Below, piece after piece: positions 51,060-61,571 of a stretch of DNA of 64,000 nucleotides; position 1 is the first letter of the stretch; each line of letters begins with the position of its first letter. Position numbers and translations under genes: made by a program. Origin of the DNA: Caecitellus pseudoparvulus (taxonomy: Eukaryota > Bigyra: Bicosoecida). Below the pieces are notes generated by a model. It saw only the letters and a list, made by a program, of their open reading frames with translations, was not told the origin of the DNA and did not search any database. The DNA lies in assembly GCA_965644315.1 (NCBI GenBank), contig CBFFRQ010000089.1:682001-746000 (forward strand), read 5' to 3'.

Positions 51060-51483
51060 CTGCCTGAATCACAATCCAAGCTAGTCTCCTGTCTACGGCC
51101 CTTACTCAAGGGCAACGTCCTCCCACCGTCGCCGGCGCTCTGGATCTGGCTGAGCTCGCTGGCGCTGGCGCTTGCCGCCTAGGTCCAAACTTGGGAAGGC
51201 CACACAAGCCTGGCGTCGAGAAAAGAAGCGCACGAGAGGTGGGCATTGAATGCTGCTATTGAGATACTCGGCGCTTGTGACTCGATAGATGAATTTTGCG
51301 GAAGTGAAATGGAAAAAACGAAAGCAATCGAGGGCACACACCTCCCAGAAGTTTGACGACCAATCTACCATGCTCTGATACAAACGCATCAAAATTGCAA
51401 GTTCACGAAATCGACTACAAATGAATCTGCATTACTTCCGACAACACACAGATTTGCCAAAAGGCAGCAGCAAGCTGCAGGGC
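51060..51483. other. AT-richer intergenic segment
   Basis: 424 bases between PPWD1 and CCP5, both on the minus strand. The part 51250-51450 is clearly the most AT-rich stretch in the window, with runs such as GGAAAAAACGAAAGC and CAAAATTGCAAG. It must hold the CCP5 3' end and the PPWD1 promoter. No gene, hairpin or repeat identified. Confidence 0.5.
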
Positions 51484-53773
51484 TCACCGAAACCTCCGTG
51501 ACACAGCCACCACTGCCTGCGATTGGCCCCTTCGTTGAGGCAGCTGCGTCCGGGCGGGCGCGAGGCCGCCTGCCAAGCGCTGTGTGCGGGGCGCCAGGGA
51601 CCCTGACATGAGGATGGGGGTGACAGGCATGGGGATCGGCTCCCTTGGGGGCTTGCGAGCGCGTGGTTTGAGTGGCTGGGGCTGGTGCACTGGGGGCAGC
51701 TCGATGGGCGTGGGCGGACCAGATTGCACGTTGCGGGAGGGAGCTGATGCCGGCTTGATGCGCAGGGTCTGCGCCTGCCCAGGCGCTGCCACGGTGCTCC
51801 GTGGCCGTACTGGGGGAGGGCCGGCCTCGGCAGCCGCGCCTGGTACTGGTGCCAGTGTTCCGCGGCTGAGTCGAAGGGGTGGCGTGGGCCTGTGGCTGTG
51901 AGGAGCGGAGGGCGGCACCTTAGATGCGACGACTTGCGACCTGTAGTCGGGCTGTGCACCCAGCCCGCGCCAGACTGCCGCCAGCGCCCCGCTAGCAGAC
52001 TTGTACTCGGAGCTGGGCCACCGCGACCACGGATGGGCATTCAAGGTCTCCAGCAAGCCCCACAGACATGCCCGACCCACACACTCCCACGACTCAGGCG
52101 TGTACCGTAACGCCTCCACAAGCCCTGACTTTCTACTAGACCGCGATGAGGCGGGGGCGGACCCAGGCGGCGGGCTGGTGCGCCCACCATCACCTTGTGG
52201 AGCTGGCAGGGTGCGGGCGACACGGCTCATGTTGTAGTTGCACTCCAGGGTGTACGAGTGCACGACGCCCGTCGCGCGGTACACCCCCACCCGCCCAGAG
52301 CCATCCTTGCTGGCCCCCGCGTCTCGCTTGTCCGTGGCGGTCATGTTCTTGGCAGAGAAGTTACAGCCACCAAGGTCAATGGCTGCGCTGTGCAAGGCCA
52401 CAGCTCGCACGTAGGCGATGTTGTGCAGTTGGTCTGCAGCTGCAGCGGCGTGCACACCGTAGAAGAAGCAGCCACGCTTGGAGGCGTGTGCGTGCAGATC
52501 GAGGTACATGAACAAGCGTCTGCCAGCCGCCACGGCGACAGCCTTGGCGCCTGCGATGCTGGGCTCAGTGGCTGCGTCAGGAGATGTGTACAGCCGGTTC
52601 AGGTTCAGCCCTCGTGCGTCGGAGCGGTAGTACCCCTCTGCAACACCGTCTGGGTGCAGCATGGGCACGATCTTGAACACGAACATGCGCCGCAGCCGCC
52701 GTGAGCGAGGGTCGTCCTGGCGCGTTAGCACATCCAAGATGCCGTTCATGGCATGGCTAGCTGGCGTCTCCCCCGGGTGCACACGGGCCGAGATGAACAC
52801 AACTGGGCGGGTTGACGGGCACAAAGGGCGCCGCCACGTGCAGCCCTTTGTGCCCCCACCCGCAGCCGCCTCAGACGACACGGGCCGGTGGCCCGGCTCG
52901 TCAGCTTGCAGGTGTGTCCAGGATGGCTGGAGGAGGGGCTGGGCAAGCGGACCCCGCCCCTCGCTTGCGTACAGTGAAGGTTGTTGCAGGCTAGGTGAAC
53001 AAGGGACACCCAGCAGGGGCAGCAGGCAGGTGGACGGCGTCAGTGGCGGCTCACGTGTCTCTTGGGATTCTCCCAGCAGGCCATCCCAACTGGTGATGGT
53101 GAGCAGCTCCACACGGCGCCCGTGGGCGGACCTGGCAAGCAGCTCCCGTGCGAAGTACACGTCAGAGGGCGGTGGGTCAGAACCAGCCCCTGCCACTGCA
53201 TCTGGCGGGCCACGGGCGTCATTTCCGTGCTGGCGCTCCAGTGTGTCCAGGAGCAAGCAGCAGTCCGCGTAGGCCCAAGGGTAGAAGTGCGCGAAGGCGA
53301 CGTGGGAGCCAGGGCCAGGCCATCGAAAGTCCCACGAAACTACGCCCATGCCGTTGGAGGGTGTGTAGCGCACTGCACTGGGCATGCGCCGCCACTGCGA
53401 CGCGCCACGGCCGCCACATAGAACGCGGTACACGGGGCGGTGCCCGTGCTTGTACAGGCCGGTTTGTTTGTTGCAGTTGGTCACTGTAAATGTGAGGGGC
53501 GTGCCTCGCGCAGCATCGCCCTCCACAGAGAAGCAGAACCAGGACCTGTAGCTGGTTTCAACGCCTTCTCCTGCTGCATCTGCCGTGACACTGATGTCGA
53601 ACGCGTGTTCTCTGGTCTGCATTCGCGAAGGGAGGTGTGTGTGACGTGGACAGGACTGGGCTGTGGTGCTGTCAAAAACCGCAGGCGGACGTGGCACGCA
53701 CCTGCTTGACAGCAGCTGCGTTGCCAGAGTCGAAGTCAGAACGGAATAGAAACCCTCCACATGTTTCCCTCAT
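51484..53773 (-). CDS. AGBL5: Cytosolic carboxypeptidase 5 (tubulin deglutamylase)
   Basis: M14 metallocarboxypeptidase of the CCP5 branch, which removes branch-point glutamates from tubulin. Exons 53773-53702 and 53616-51484 join in phase 0 to 734 aa. The first exon reads MRETCGGFLFRSDFDSGNAA, matching CCP5's RCGGLLFSSRFDSGN start; without splicing this would be missed. Then YRSWFCFSVEG and NCNKQTGLYKHG (the N-domain), zinc ligands in ARVHPGETPASHAMNG (H304, E307), MLHPDGVAEGYYRSDARGLN, third ligand region DLHAHASKRGCFFYG, and the CCP5-specific NMTATDKRDAGASKDGSGRV and HSYTLECNYN with the catalytic Glu. The tail of about 150 residues is Pro-rich. All catalytic residues are present. It lies 177 nt from the second repeat unit, head to head. 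Confidence 0.93.
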
Positions 53774-53950
53774 ACTGACGGCAATCAGCCGCCTACAGCC
53801 GTCTTTTGCCGCTCACAAATGGTCGCCAGGCTTGCAACGGATGGCAAACTCAAGCCGGCCGGCACGGTTCATCAGCGCCCTACAGCACGGGCGCTGGCTT
53901 CGTGGCCTCACTATGTCGCCAACTTCAAGGTAGCCACAGGAATTTGATGT

Positions 53951-54730
53951 ATGGTTGCTGTTGTGCTCCTGCTTGTGTGTGAAGGGCCCTCTTTCAGCCG
54001 CCTGCGTCCAAGGTCCAAGCAGCGCTTGCGCAACCAGCTCCGCAGAGGGGCACAGTGTCGCTGCCACGCAGAGCACACAACCAACCAGGGAGCCTTGGGG
54101 TGCCTTGGAAGCTACCTCCTCACCTTCTTTGCTGGGATGCCGGACACTCCATCTTATGGGGGACGGTATCCCCCCTTGTGTGGACCCCATCCACAGGCTA
54201 TCCCCCACTCCGCTCTGCCTGGCAAGCACATGAAGCCGCAGCAGCAGCCCAAGCGGCACCAGGCGCTGGAGTCGCGACTGAGTGTGGGGGAGGCAGGCCC
54301 GTCAGAGGTGTTCGCTTCCACGTTACAGGCTGCTGAACGATCTCGGAACGTGGCCCTCCTGGCGCTGGGTGTTTCGATCGCGCCGCCTTCCCAGATGCTC
54401 AGCCTGGCGGGCCAGGCACTGAAGTAGCAGCAGCACGTGGGGGTGCTGCTGCCTGGCGGCCACTTTGACGTCTTTCGAGGCATCGCGCCTGCGCCAGCTG
54501 GTGGACAAGCCTGCCGTGACGTCCGCTGGCAAGTTGCGCCTGGGCGGCACCAATGCCCTCGCCGTGGCCTTCATGCCAGACGGCAGCTGCCTGGAGGCGG
54601 GGAACTACAAGGGCACTGTGGAGGTGTGGGGCGCCCTGGTGCACAAGCTGGACACCCGCCTCTCGTACCAGATGGCAGGAGAGGGCGACACGCCTGCCAA
54701 CTGCTTCCACTGGGTCACTGCAAGCCACTG
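53951..54730 (+). pseudogene. SMU1: Leader ORF plus SMU1-like fragment, broken (copy 2)
   Basis: The open frame 53951-54427 starts MVAVVLLLVCEG (hydrophobic), runs through MPDTPSYGGRYPPLCGP and HMKPQQQPKRHQALES, and ends LSLAGQALK with TAG at 54425-54427, the same stop at the same place as copy 1. QQQHVGVLLPGGHFDVFRG follows in frame. Then a 5-nt deletion relative to copy 1 (between GGCATCG and CGCCTG, about 54485) moves the WD repeat (LAVAFMPDGS, GTVEVWGAL) into another frame. Two lesions make this part unlikely to give a SMU1-type protein, though the 158-codon leader ORF could be expressed. Intact SMU1 should exist elsewhere. Confidence 0.65.
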
Positions 54731-54919
54731 GATGGTTGGCAGCCTTGGCTGCCCCACGCAAATGCCACTTCCACTCACATACCGAACGCAAGCCTCATTC
54801 CACACTCGCAGTAGGGTTCCCTGCAGACTCGTCAGCACCGCCTGTCCGGCCCAGGCTCTGTGCCAGCCTCGCGTTTCGCGTGCTGCTGCGGAATTTGGGC
54901 TGGAAACGCAGCCTCTGCA

Positions 54920-56296
54920 ATGGCCGCCGAGTGCGCGGACGAGGGCGAGTCACACCCCTTCCTCCAGGAGTACATGGATCCTTCGACTTCCCTCGAAGAT
55001 ATTCTCCTGGAAGGCGTTCAGGCGCCCGTGCACGTCCCTTGCAGCTGGCGAGATCAGTTGGAGAGCATTCTGGGCGAAATCCGATCCAAGGAGCTGCCGG
55101 GTCGTGTGCTTCACGACATTCTGTATGTGCTTCCTGAAGCAGTGTGTGTGCTTGACGCACCACTGCACTCTTCAAACACGGGGAGCGCGTCAGTCATTCT
55201 CCCCGAGCAGGGAGCAGCAGCTGCGCTGCAAGCCAAGCTTCTGGGTGTAGCCGCTGACGCCACAGGGTATCTCCTCGTCCCGCACTGCCACCCAGCGGTG
55301 ACGCATGTGCAGCTGGCCTTGGCCTGTTGCCTAGTACTTGTGCAGCTGGCAAACGAGATCAAGAGCTTGGCTAATCCTTACAGGCCTGGGTGCCCTACGC
55401 GGCGCGCACCGCTCGAGGACATGCAGAGGGTCGTGCTGGACCTACTGAACAAAGTCATGTCACGAAGTAGCGAGTGTCTGTCCGACGAGTGCCCTGACAG
55501 CATGTGGGGTGGAGTTCAGCTGGGGGAGGACCACGCGAAAGCCATCCTTGATTGGGTTGTAGGTCTGCCCATCGTCTGCGAAGTGCCACTACCACAGCCT
55601 ACTTGGAGGCAAGGCGACCTGGAGTGTGTTGCCGATGATGTGATGCAACGCTCGGACCAGTACGAGGTGCTGTGCTTCCGGCGCCTGATGGACGCAGCAT
55701 GCGGGGAGGTGAAGCGTATTCACCTTCCAGATTTGCTTGCTTTGCGGGCGGCCCTTCGATTGCCACGCCTGCCATTGAACTGGGTGCTCCAGCACCCGAG
55801 CAAGTACAAGATCCGGCCATCAAGAGCGCTGCTGCACGTGCTGTGGGAACAGTCTGACAATTTTCGCGTGTGCGTCTCATCCCATCAGATCAGCTTGCGC
55901 AGGGACCTTCCTCGGAGCACTGCTTTGGACCCCGGGACTATGTTCGTGCACCTGATTCGTCAACATGGGGTTGAAGATGTGCTGAAGTGGACGCCATTTT
56001 CCATGAAGACGCTCATGCCGGGCTCTACCCCGCTGCACCTGGTGCCACCTGCACATGAGAGGGAGAGGTACTTGCACAAGAGAGCAGATCTGGGGGGCGC
56101 AGACAACCATGAATCTAGTGCACCTAAATATCCGGATGTGTGGGCCCGCCTCATGGCCGTTCGCTCGCGTTGTGCCCTTGTCTTGGTGGATCTCCATTGG
56201 CAAGTGGAAAGTATGCATGAGAATCAGAACAGTGACCCCGCTCCTATGGGGAGTTCCGAGACCGTGCTGTGCGATGGCGGTTGCAAAAGTCAATGA
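54920..56296 (+). CDS. Conserved protein of unknown family (repeat unit, copy 2)
   Basis: 458 codons from ATG 54920, opening MAAECADEGESHPFLQEYMD exactly as copy 1. The frame is intact and collinear with the product at 2997-4385. Variable stretches (for example after LVQLANEIKS) are balanced in length or differ by whole codons. Conserved blocks are LLVPHCHPAVTHVQLALACC, ECLSDECPDS-WGG, DHAKAILDWVVGLPIVC, LPLNWVLQHPSKYKIRPSRALLHVLW and TALDPGTMF. C-terminal ends differ. No signal peptide, membrane helix or known catalytic motif. Unlike copy 1, the frame does not continue from the SMU1-like part, which supports ATG 54920 as the real start. Confidence 0.65.
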   Translation: MAAECADEGESHPFLQEYMDPSTSLEDILLEGVQAPVHVPCSWRDQLESILGEIRSKELPGRVLHDILYVLPEAVCVLDAPLHSSNTGSASVILPEQGAAAALQAKLLGVAADATGYLLVPHCHPAVTHVQLALACCLVLVQLANEIKSLANPYRPGCPTRRAPLEDMQRVVLDLLNKVMSRSSECLSDECPDSMWGGVQLGEDHAKAILDWVVGLPIVCEVPLPQPTWRQGDLECVADDVMQRSDQYEVLCFRRLMDAACGEVKRIHLPDLLALRAALRLPRLPLNWVLQHPSKYKIRPSRALLHVLWEQSDNFRVCVSSHQISLRRDLPRSTALDPGTMFVHLIRQHGVEDVLKWTPFSMKTLMPGSTPLHLVPPAHERERYLHKRADLGGADNHESSAPKYPDVWARLMAVRSRCALVLVDLHWQVESMHENQNSDPAPMGSSETVLCDGGCKSQ

Positions 56297-56579
56297 TGGC
56301 GGCGAGGGTGCATCAGTGCAAACGTGCGCGATTGAAAGGCCAGGCTGTGTCAGCGCAGCTCTTCTTCTTGCCGGAGTTTGAAGGCCAGTTCACCCATGTG
56401 TCGAGCGGAGCCGAATTTATTTGGAAACTCAAGCAGCCAACAAATTCCGTTCTCTTCACGCAAGTCAGCACACCCCTCCCTCCATGCATTAGCTGACGTT
56501 GGACACTGCACGCCACCACAGGCTGGGTTTCCCTCCCGCGTAATCCGCGCTGGGCACAAGTTCCGCACGAAGGCACAGC
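56297..56579. other. Short intergenic region before DAHP synthase
   Basis: 283 bases. The first part is the flank of repeat copy 2; the rest is the DAHP synthase upstream region, with an AT-richer patch (CGAATTTATTTGGAAACTC near 56413). No gene seen. Confidence 0.35.
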
Positions 56580-58266
56580 ATGGCAGCCACAGCTGCCGGT
56601 GCGACGCCAGAAGGCTGGACGCCCTCCTCTTGGAGGAGCAAGCCCATCAAGCAGCAACCTGACTTTCCGGACGCCGACGCGCTGGAATCTGCTCTGGGAG
56701 AGGGTGAGAGTTGGCGAGCAATGGTTCGCCTGCCGTCGCAGATGCAAGCTCGTCTTCAACACGCCTGCGCAGTGCACAAGCTGCCCCCCATCGTGTCTGC
56801 ACGCGAAGTGTTGGACGTCCGCGCCCAGTTGGCTGAGGTGGCCCAGGGCAAGCGATTCCTGCTGCAGGGCGGGGACTGCGCCGAGCGCTTCGTGGACTGC
56901 TCCAGCGAGCCCATCGAGAAGAAGCTGAAGATTTTGCTGCAGATGTCGCTGATCCTGACGTGGGGGGCACGCATCCCCACGCTGCGCATTGGGCGCATCG
57001 CAGGGCAGTTCGCGAAGCCCCGCAGCAGTCCCACAGAGGTCGTGGATGGCAGTGCGTGGCGCCCGGGCGGAGCTGTGGTTTGTGCAATTTCCGCGCCCAC
57101 ACCGCGCTCATTGACCGCTTCGCAGAGGAGGTGCAAACGTACAAAGGAGACAATGTCAACGGATACGACGTGGAAGACCGCACACCGGACCCCCAGCGCA
57201 TCGTGAAGGGGTACTTCCACAGTGCCAGTGCGTGCGGCAGAGACTTGTCCACTGCACGGCGGCGGCCCACGATTCCTGCCCCCCCTGCGCAGCCACCATG
57301 AACTACATTCGGGCTCTGCTGTCCTCTGGCTTTGGCTCTCTGCATGAGGCCAAGCACTGGGACCTGGGCTTTGTGCAGGACCTGGAGCACCGCGCCACGT
57401 ACCAGGACATGACAGACCGCATCCTGTCCAGCCTGGACTTCATGCGGGTGTGCGGCGTCAGCACAGGCTCCAACGTCGAGTCTGCGCCCGTGTACATCTC
57501 CCACGAGGGCCTGCAGCTAGGGTACGAGGAGGCCCTCACCCGCGAGGGCGAGGGCGGCGGCTGGTTCAACTTGGGAGCGCACTTCCTGTGGATTGGGGAC
57601 CGGACGCGGCAGCTGGACCACGCTCACGTGGAGTACTTCCGGGGCCTGCAGAACCCAGTGGGCGTGAAGGTGGGCCCCACGACGCCCCCAGAGGATCTCG
57701 TGCCCCTCATCCGGGCGCTGTGCCCGGACCTGGACACAGAGGCCCAGCGTGGCAAGGTTGTGCTCATCACGCGGTTGGGTGCTGGTAAGGTGGAGACCCT
57801 GCTGCCACCCTTCATCCGGGCAGTGCAGGCGGCAGGGCTGGGGGAGTACGTCGTCTGGACCTGCGACCCCATGCACGGAAATACGTACAAGGTGGAGGAC
57901 AGCGGCTTGAAGACGCGGAGCTTCGACAACATCCTGGCGGAGTTGCGTGACACGTTTGCGGTGCATGAGGCGCTGGGCAGCCACCTGGGCGGTGTGCACT
58001 TCGAGTTGACGGGAGAGAACGTGACGGAGTGCACGGGAGGGCCCCAGGCCCTGAAGGAGGAGCACCTGTCCCAGGCATACACGACCTTCTGCGACCCTCG
58101 ACTGAACTACTCGCAGGGCATGGAGGTGGCCTTCCTCATTGCGCAGCGCTTGCAGCAGGAGGCTGATGACGCCGCCTCCACCAGCAGCAAGACGCTGGTG
58201 ACGGATGAAGCTGCCATGGCGAGGCTGCGGGGGGACTTGTCCCCTGCCGAACAGGCGGCAGAGTAG
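56580..58266 (+). CDS. DHS: DAHP synthase, class II (shikimate pathway)
   Basis: Joins phosphoenolpyruvate and erythrose 4-phosphate to 3-deoxy-D-arabino-heptulosonate 7-phosphate, the first step to aromatic amino acids. Exons 56580-57051, 57126-57227 and 57293-58266 (introns 74 and 65 nt, both phase 1) give 515 aa. Class II blocks: WTPSSWRSKPIKQQPDFPD, LLQGGDCAERF (metal Cys), RIAGQFAKPRSSP, YKGDNVNGYDVEDRTPDPQR, HEGLQLGYEEALTRE, WIGDRTRQLDHAHVEYFRG, VVWTCDPMHGNTYK, GGVHFELTGENVTECTGG and HLSQAYTTFCDPRLNYSQ. The N-terminus is only about ten residues longer than the core, so no plastid transit peptide is evident on this start. The first intron carries a GCAATTTCCGC element. Assignment is firm; compartment is open. 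Confidence 0.95.
57084..57094 (+). other. GCAATTTCCGC element, DAHP synthase intron 1
   Basis: Exact 11-mer, 31 nt before the intron's acceptor AG. Compare 6061-6071 in GRWD1 intron 3, 34 nt before its acceptor. Confidence 0.55.
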
Positions 58267-58546
58267 CCGCGGCGGGCATGTGCAATGCACGTGACAGCTT
58301 GCAAGTTCACCCAGCTACCAACTACGAATCGCACCCGGCCCAGGGCACATGAGCAGGGGCACAGGAAATTCAAAATGACGTCCAGCGGGCCACATCCACT
58401 CTGAAGGGACACTTGGTTGTGCCCGAGGTGCTGGGTGCCGTTGTCTGGAGCTTGCAGGCGAGTGGCAGCTGCGCAGCTGTTGGGGTGCTGTCGCGGCGAC
58501 AGTTGGCTGTGCCTGCAGGCGGCGGCAGCGCCAGGCTTCGCGCAGC

Positions 58547-61485
58547 ATGGCAGGGACACGCCGCCAGTGGAATAAAGAAGAAGATGACATCATGATTGGG
58601 CTCGTGAAGCGGCATGGCATCAAGAACTGGAGCGTCATCTCAGAGTCCCTGTCAGATCAGACCGGCATTCCTCGCACGGGCAAGCAGTGCCGCACACGGT
58701 ATCTGAACCATCTGGACCCTGACATTAATCGTGCCCCATGGACTGTGCGTACTTGCACCTCCACTACGCCTGTCCACCGTCGCCGCGGGCAGTTGCCGTG
58801 TGCCGGCGGAAATGGAAGCAGCCGCACATCCCTCCCCTGCCACGCCGTCTGCCCAGGACGAGGAAAACACCATTCTGTACGAGGCGCAAGCCAAACATGG
58901 AAACAAGTGGGCGAAAATTAGCCAGCTGCTGCCCGGGCGCACCGACAACCAAGTGAAGAATCACTTTTACAGCACCATGCGCCGCACGGTGCGCAAGGTG
59001 AGCGAGCGAGGCCTGGCGTTGCTGTGGGCAACGGCGCCCCACTAAGCTTCTGCGCGCCCTGCCCAGATTCACCGGGAGGTGGAGCGCACCAAGGTCGTCG
59101 AGTCAAAAACAGGTACAGCACCATCTCAGTGAGTCCCCTTTGGCTGTTACATACCAGCCCCCTCCCACCGCTGCTCCCTGCGCCCGGTGCAGGATCGATG
59201 ATGTCATTGACCAGCTGAGCGAGGCTGACGCAGCCAGCTTCAAACGCTGCTATGAAGTGCTGCAGCAGAGCATCACAGGGCAGGCCTCCCCCACCTCCAT
59301 CCTGAACTCCAGCCTGCCCAAGTGTGTCACGTCAGCCATCACAAACCCCCCCGCAAGGTCTAAGCGCAAGAAAACAGCCAGTGGCGGCGTGCAAGACGTT
59401 GGCAGTGCGCCAGCACCTGCGCCGGCTGCCGCAGCAACCGCCGGCACTGCGGCGCAGCCTTTCCAGGTGCCGCCCCACCAGGCAGGGATCATGCCAGGCT
59501 ATTCGTACGCCAGCTCGTTTCCACCTGGCATGTATGCCTACCCAGGCATGGTGCCTGTCAGTGGCGGCATGCCTGGGCACTTTCTGCATGCGATGCAGCC
59601 GCCCACAGCTGTGATGGGTCAGGACGGAAACCTGTACATGGCGTACCCTCGAGCAGCCTTTCAACAAGCGGCACACGTGCAGCCAGTGCAGCCCAAGGCC
59701 ATCCCCGCACCCCACCCTCGCATGCCCAGCCAGGGGCACTCCTCCTCCTCCCGCTCCTCCTCCAACGCCAGCGTGAAGTTGCCCGTTTCCGTTGCTGCCC
59801 ACCCAGCGCAGTCCACGGCCCCGCCCACTGCCAGCGCACCACCCCAGGCGCCGCCTACAGCAGAAAGCGAAAAGAAAACCATTGGTGGTGCCAAGCGCAG
59901 GCGCTCTCTGCCTGGCGGCCTCACCATTGCCACTGACGCCGAGCTGGACCCTCGCAAGCTTGCCAACCTGTTGCCGCAGCACACGCCTGGCGGCAGCCTC
60001 ATCCCAGCCCGCCGCCGCGCCCACACGCAGCTGTTGCTGGGCATGCTGTCCAAGACTGCGCAGCCCACTGAGCAGAGCCGAGATGCCGCCACACAGCAGG
60101 CGGTGCGCATCACTGTGCACGCTGTGCCGGAGCAGGCCGCTGGCGCCGATGCTGAGGACGGCGAGGATGGTGAGGAGGCTGCGGACGACGAGGTGCCCGA
60201 CACGGACACCGCCGAGGCAGGCGCCGCAGCCCCGGCACATGCCACGTCAGCCTCCACGACACACCCTGACTCCCACTTCCCTCCCTCGGCCAGCCTGCTC
60301 ACGTACAGCAGCCTGGACAAGGCGTACGGGCGCATGCTGTCCTTCCAGCGCACGCCAGGCGGCGGCATCGTGGACGTGGCGCCCCAAGCCAAGGTCAGCG
60401 CCACGCCAGGAGGCAGCGGCCCACCTGCTGGCTCATCAGGCTTGCCGACGCCGCAAGGCGACCCCCACACCCACCTGCACGCCGTCGCGAGCGGTCTGCT
60501 GCACAACGCCAGCACCCTCGTGGCGTCACAGACGCCTCAGGCGTTGTCAGCTCTGGGGATCACCCCCCGTGGCGGCCTCGCCTCGCCCACTTCCGGCCTC
60601 AAGGACGGGGGGGCCTTCTTCTTTGCCGAGCAGAGCGCCCCGCCCCAGGCTAGCGTCATGCCCGCCCCCTCCTCTCAACCGCCCAGTGCCAGAGAGCGGG
60701 AGCAGGGGGGGGGCCTTGGCGTCGCCCCCCCCCTGGCACCAGCCTCCGCCCTTGCAGCAGCAGCAAGGCTATCAGCCCAGCGGTCCTTGGAGGCCTTCAC
60801 CGCGGCAGACGACCCACCTGGCGGGGACGGGCCCGGCCCCCTGGACCTGGATCGAGACGCCCTCCTCGACTACTTCTCACTTCCACCTGCCCTGCGCACC
60901 CCCGCCGGCCTGGGAGCCCTGGCAGCAACCTCCTCCAGTGCCCCTCCTGGGGCTGCCTTCACAATCGTGGGTCCAGCCCGGGCTGTCGGGGGTGGGCCCA
61001 CTCCCAACGCCTCCGCACCAGCTGCACCGGAGCCAGTTCAGCCGTTAGCCCAGGTGTCATCCAGCTCCTCAGAGGTGCTGGCAGGCACGGCGGCGCTGCT
61101 GGGGACGCACCCCAGCCTCAGCTCCTTGGTGTCCCCCCCCATTCGCGTGTCTGCCTCGCAGAGCGTGCCCACGACTGACTCTGCCGCGGCCCCCACCACC
61201 TCGCAGGGAGGCATCTTCACCTTCAAGGCCGACGAGACTGGCGGGCAGGGCGGGTCCACTGTGGGTGGCAGCGGGCACGCAGCTGCGCGGCCCTCCCGCG
61301 CGGCTGCCCATGCATCTCGCCTCTCGGCGTTGCTGTCGCCCACCTCTTCGGGCCTGCCTGTCGCCACCCCCCGCCTGCTAACATCCACGTCAGCGGCTTC
61401 GGGTCTGTTCTTCGGCACCACTCCTCGTGATGGGGCGGGGCAGGACGGCGTAGGTGCCGCCCCCATGCTGTTTGATTTTTCGTGA
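58547..61485 (+). CDS. R2R3-type MYB DNA-binding protein
   Basis: Transcription-factor-like nuclear protein. Exons 58547-58744, 58857-58997, 59067-59128 and 59193-61485 join in frame (phases 0, 0, 2) to 897 aa. The first MYB repeat is RQWNKEEDDIMIGLVKRHG then KNWSVISESL and GKQCRTRYLNHLDP. The second, split by intron 1 after APWT, is DEENTILYEAQAKHGNKWAK then ISQLLPGRTDNQVKNHFYST. Each has the three spaced aromatic residues. A short helical part follows (IHREVERTKVVESK, DDVIDQLSEADAASFKRCY), a basic stretch (ARSKRKK), and about 650 low-complexity Ala/Pro/Ser/Gly residues with repeated TPG/TPR/TPS sites, possible kinase targets. Two repeats with NQVKNHF match plant-type and animal MYB R2R3. 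Target genes unknown. Confidence 0.88.
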
Positions 61486-61571
61486 TGTTGCCACTTCTCA
61501 ATGAACTCCAACCCCGTGCGATGACTGCCCCAAGCGCGTAGGCAAGGTCAGCGCAGCACCAGAGTCACAGC

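Larger units (their letters stand above)
53949..56340 (+). repeat. Dispersed chimeric repeat unit, copy 2
   Basis: Same order and strand as 2036-4420: leader ORF (ending GSYLLTFFAGMPDTPS), SMU1-like fragment, linker, unknown ORF, flank. Placed between the CCP5 start and the DAHP synthase gene. It differs from copy 1 by scattered substitutions, TAT where copy 1 has TGA after MPDTPS, a 5-nt deletion before the WD repeat and a 1-nt length change in the linker. No terminal repeats seen. Confidence 0.75.
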
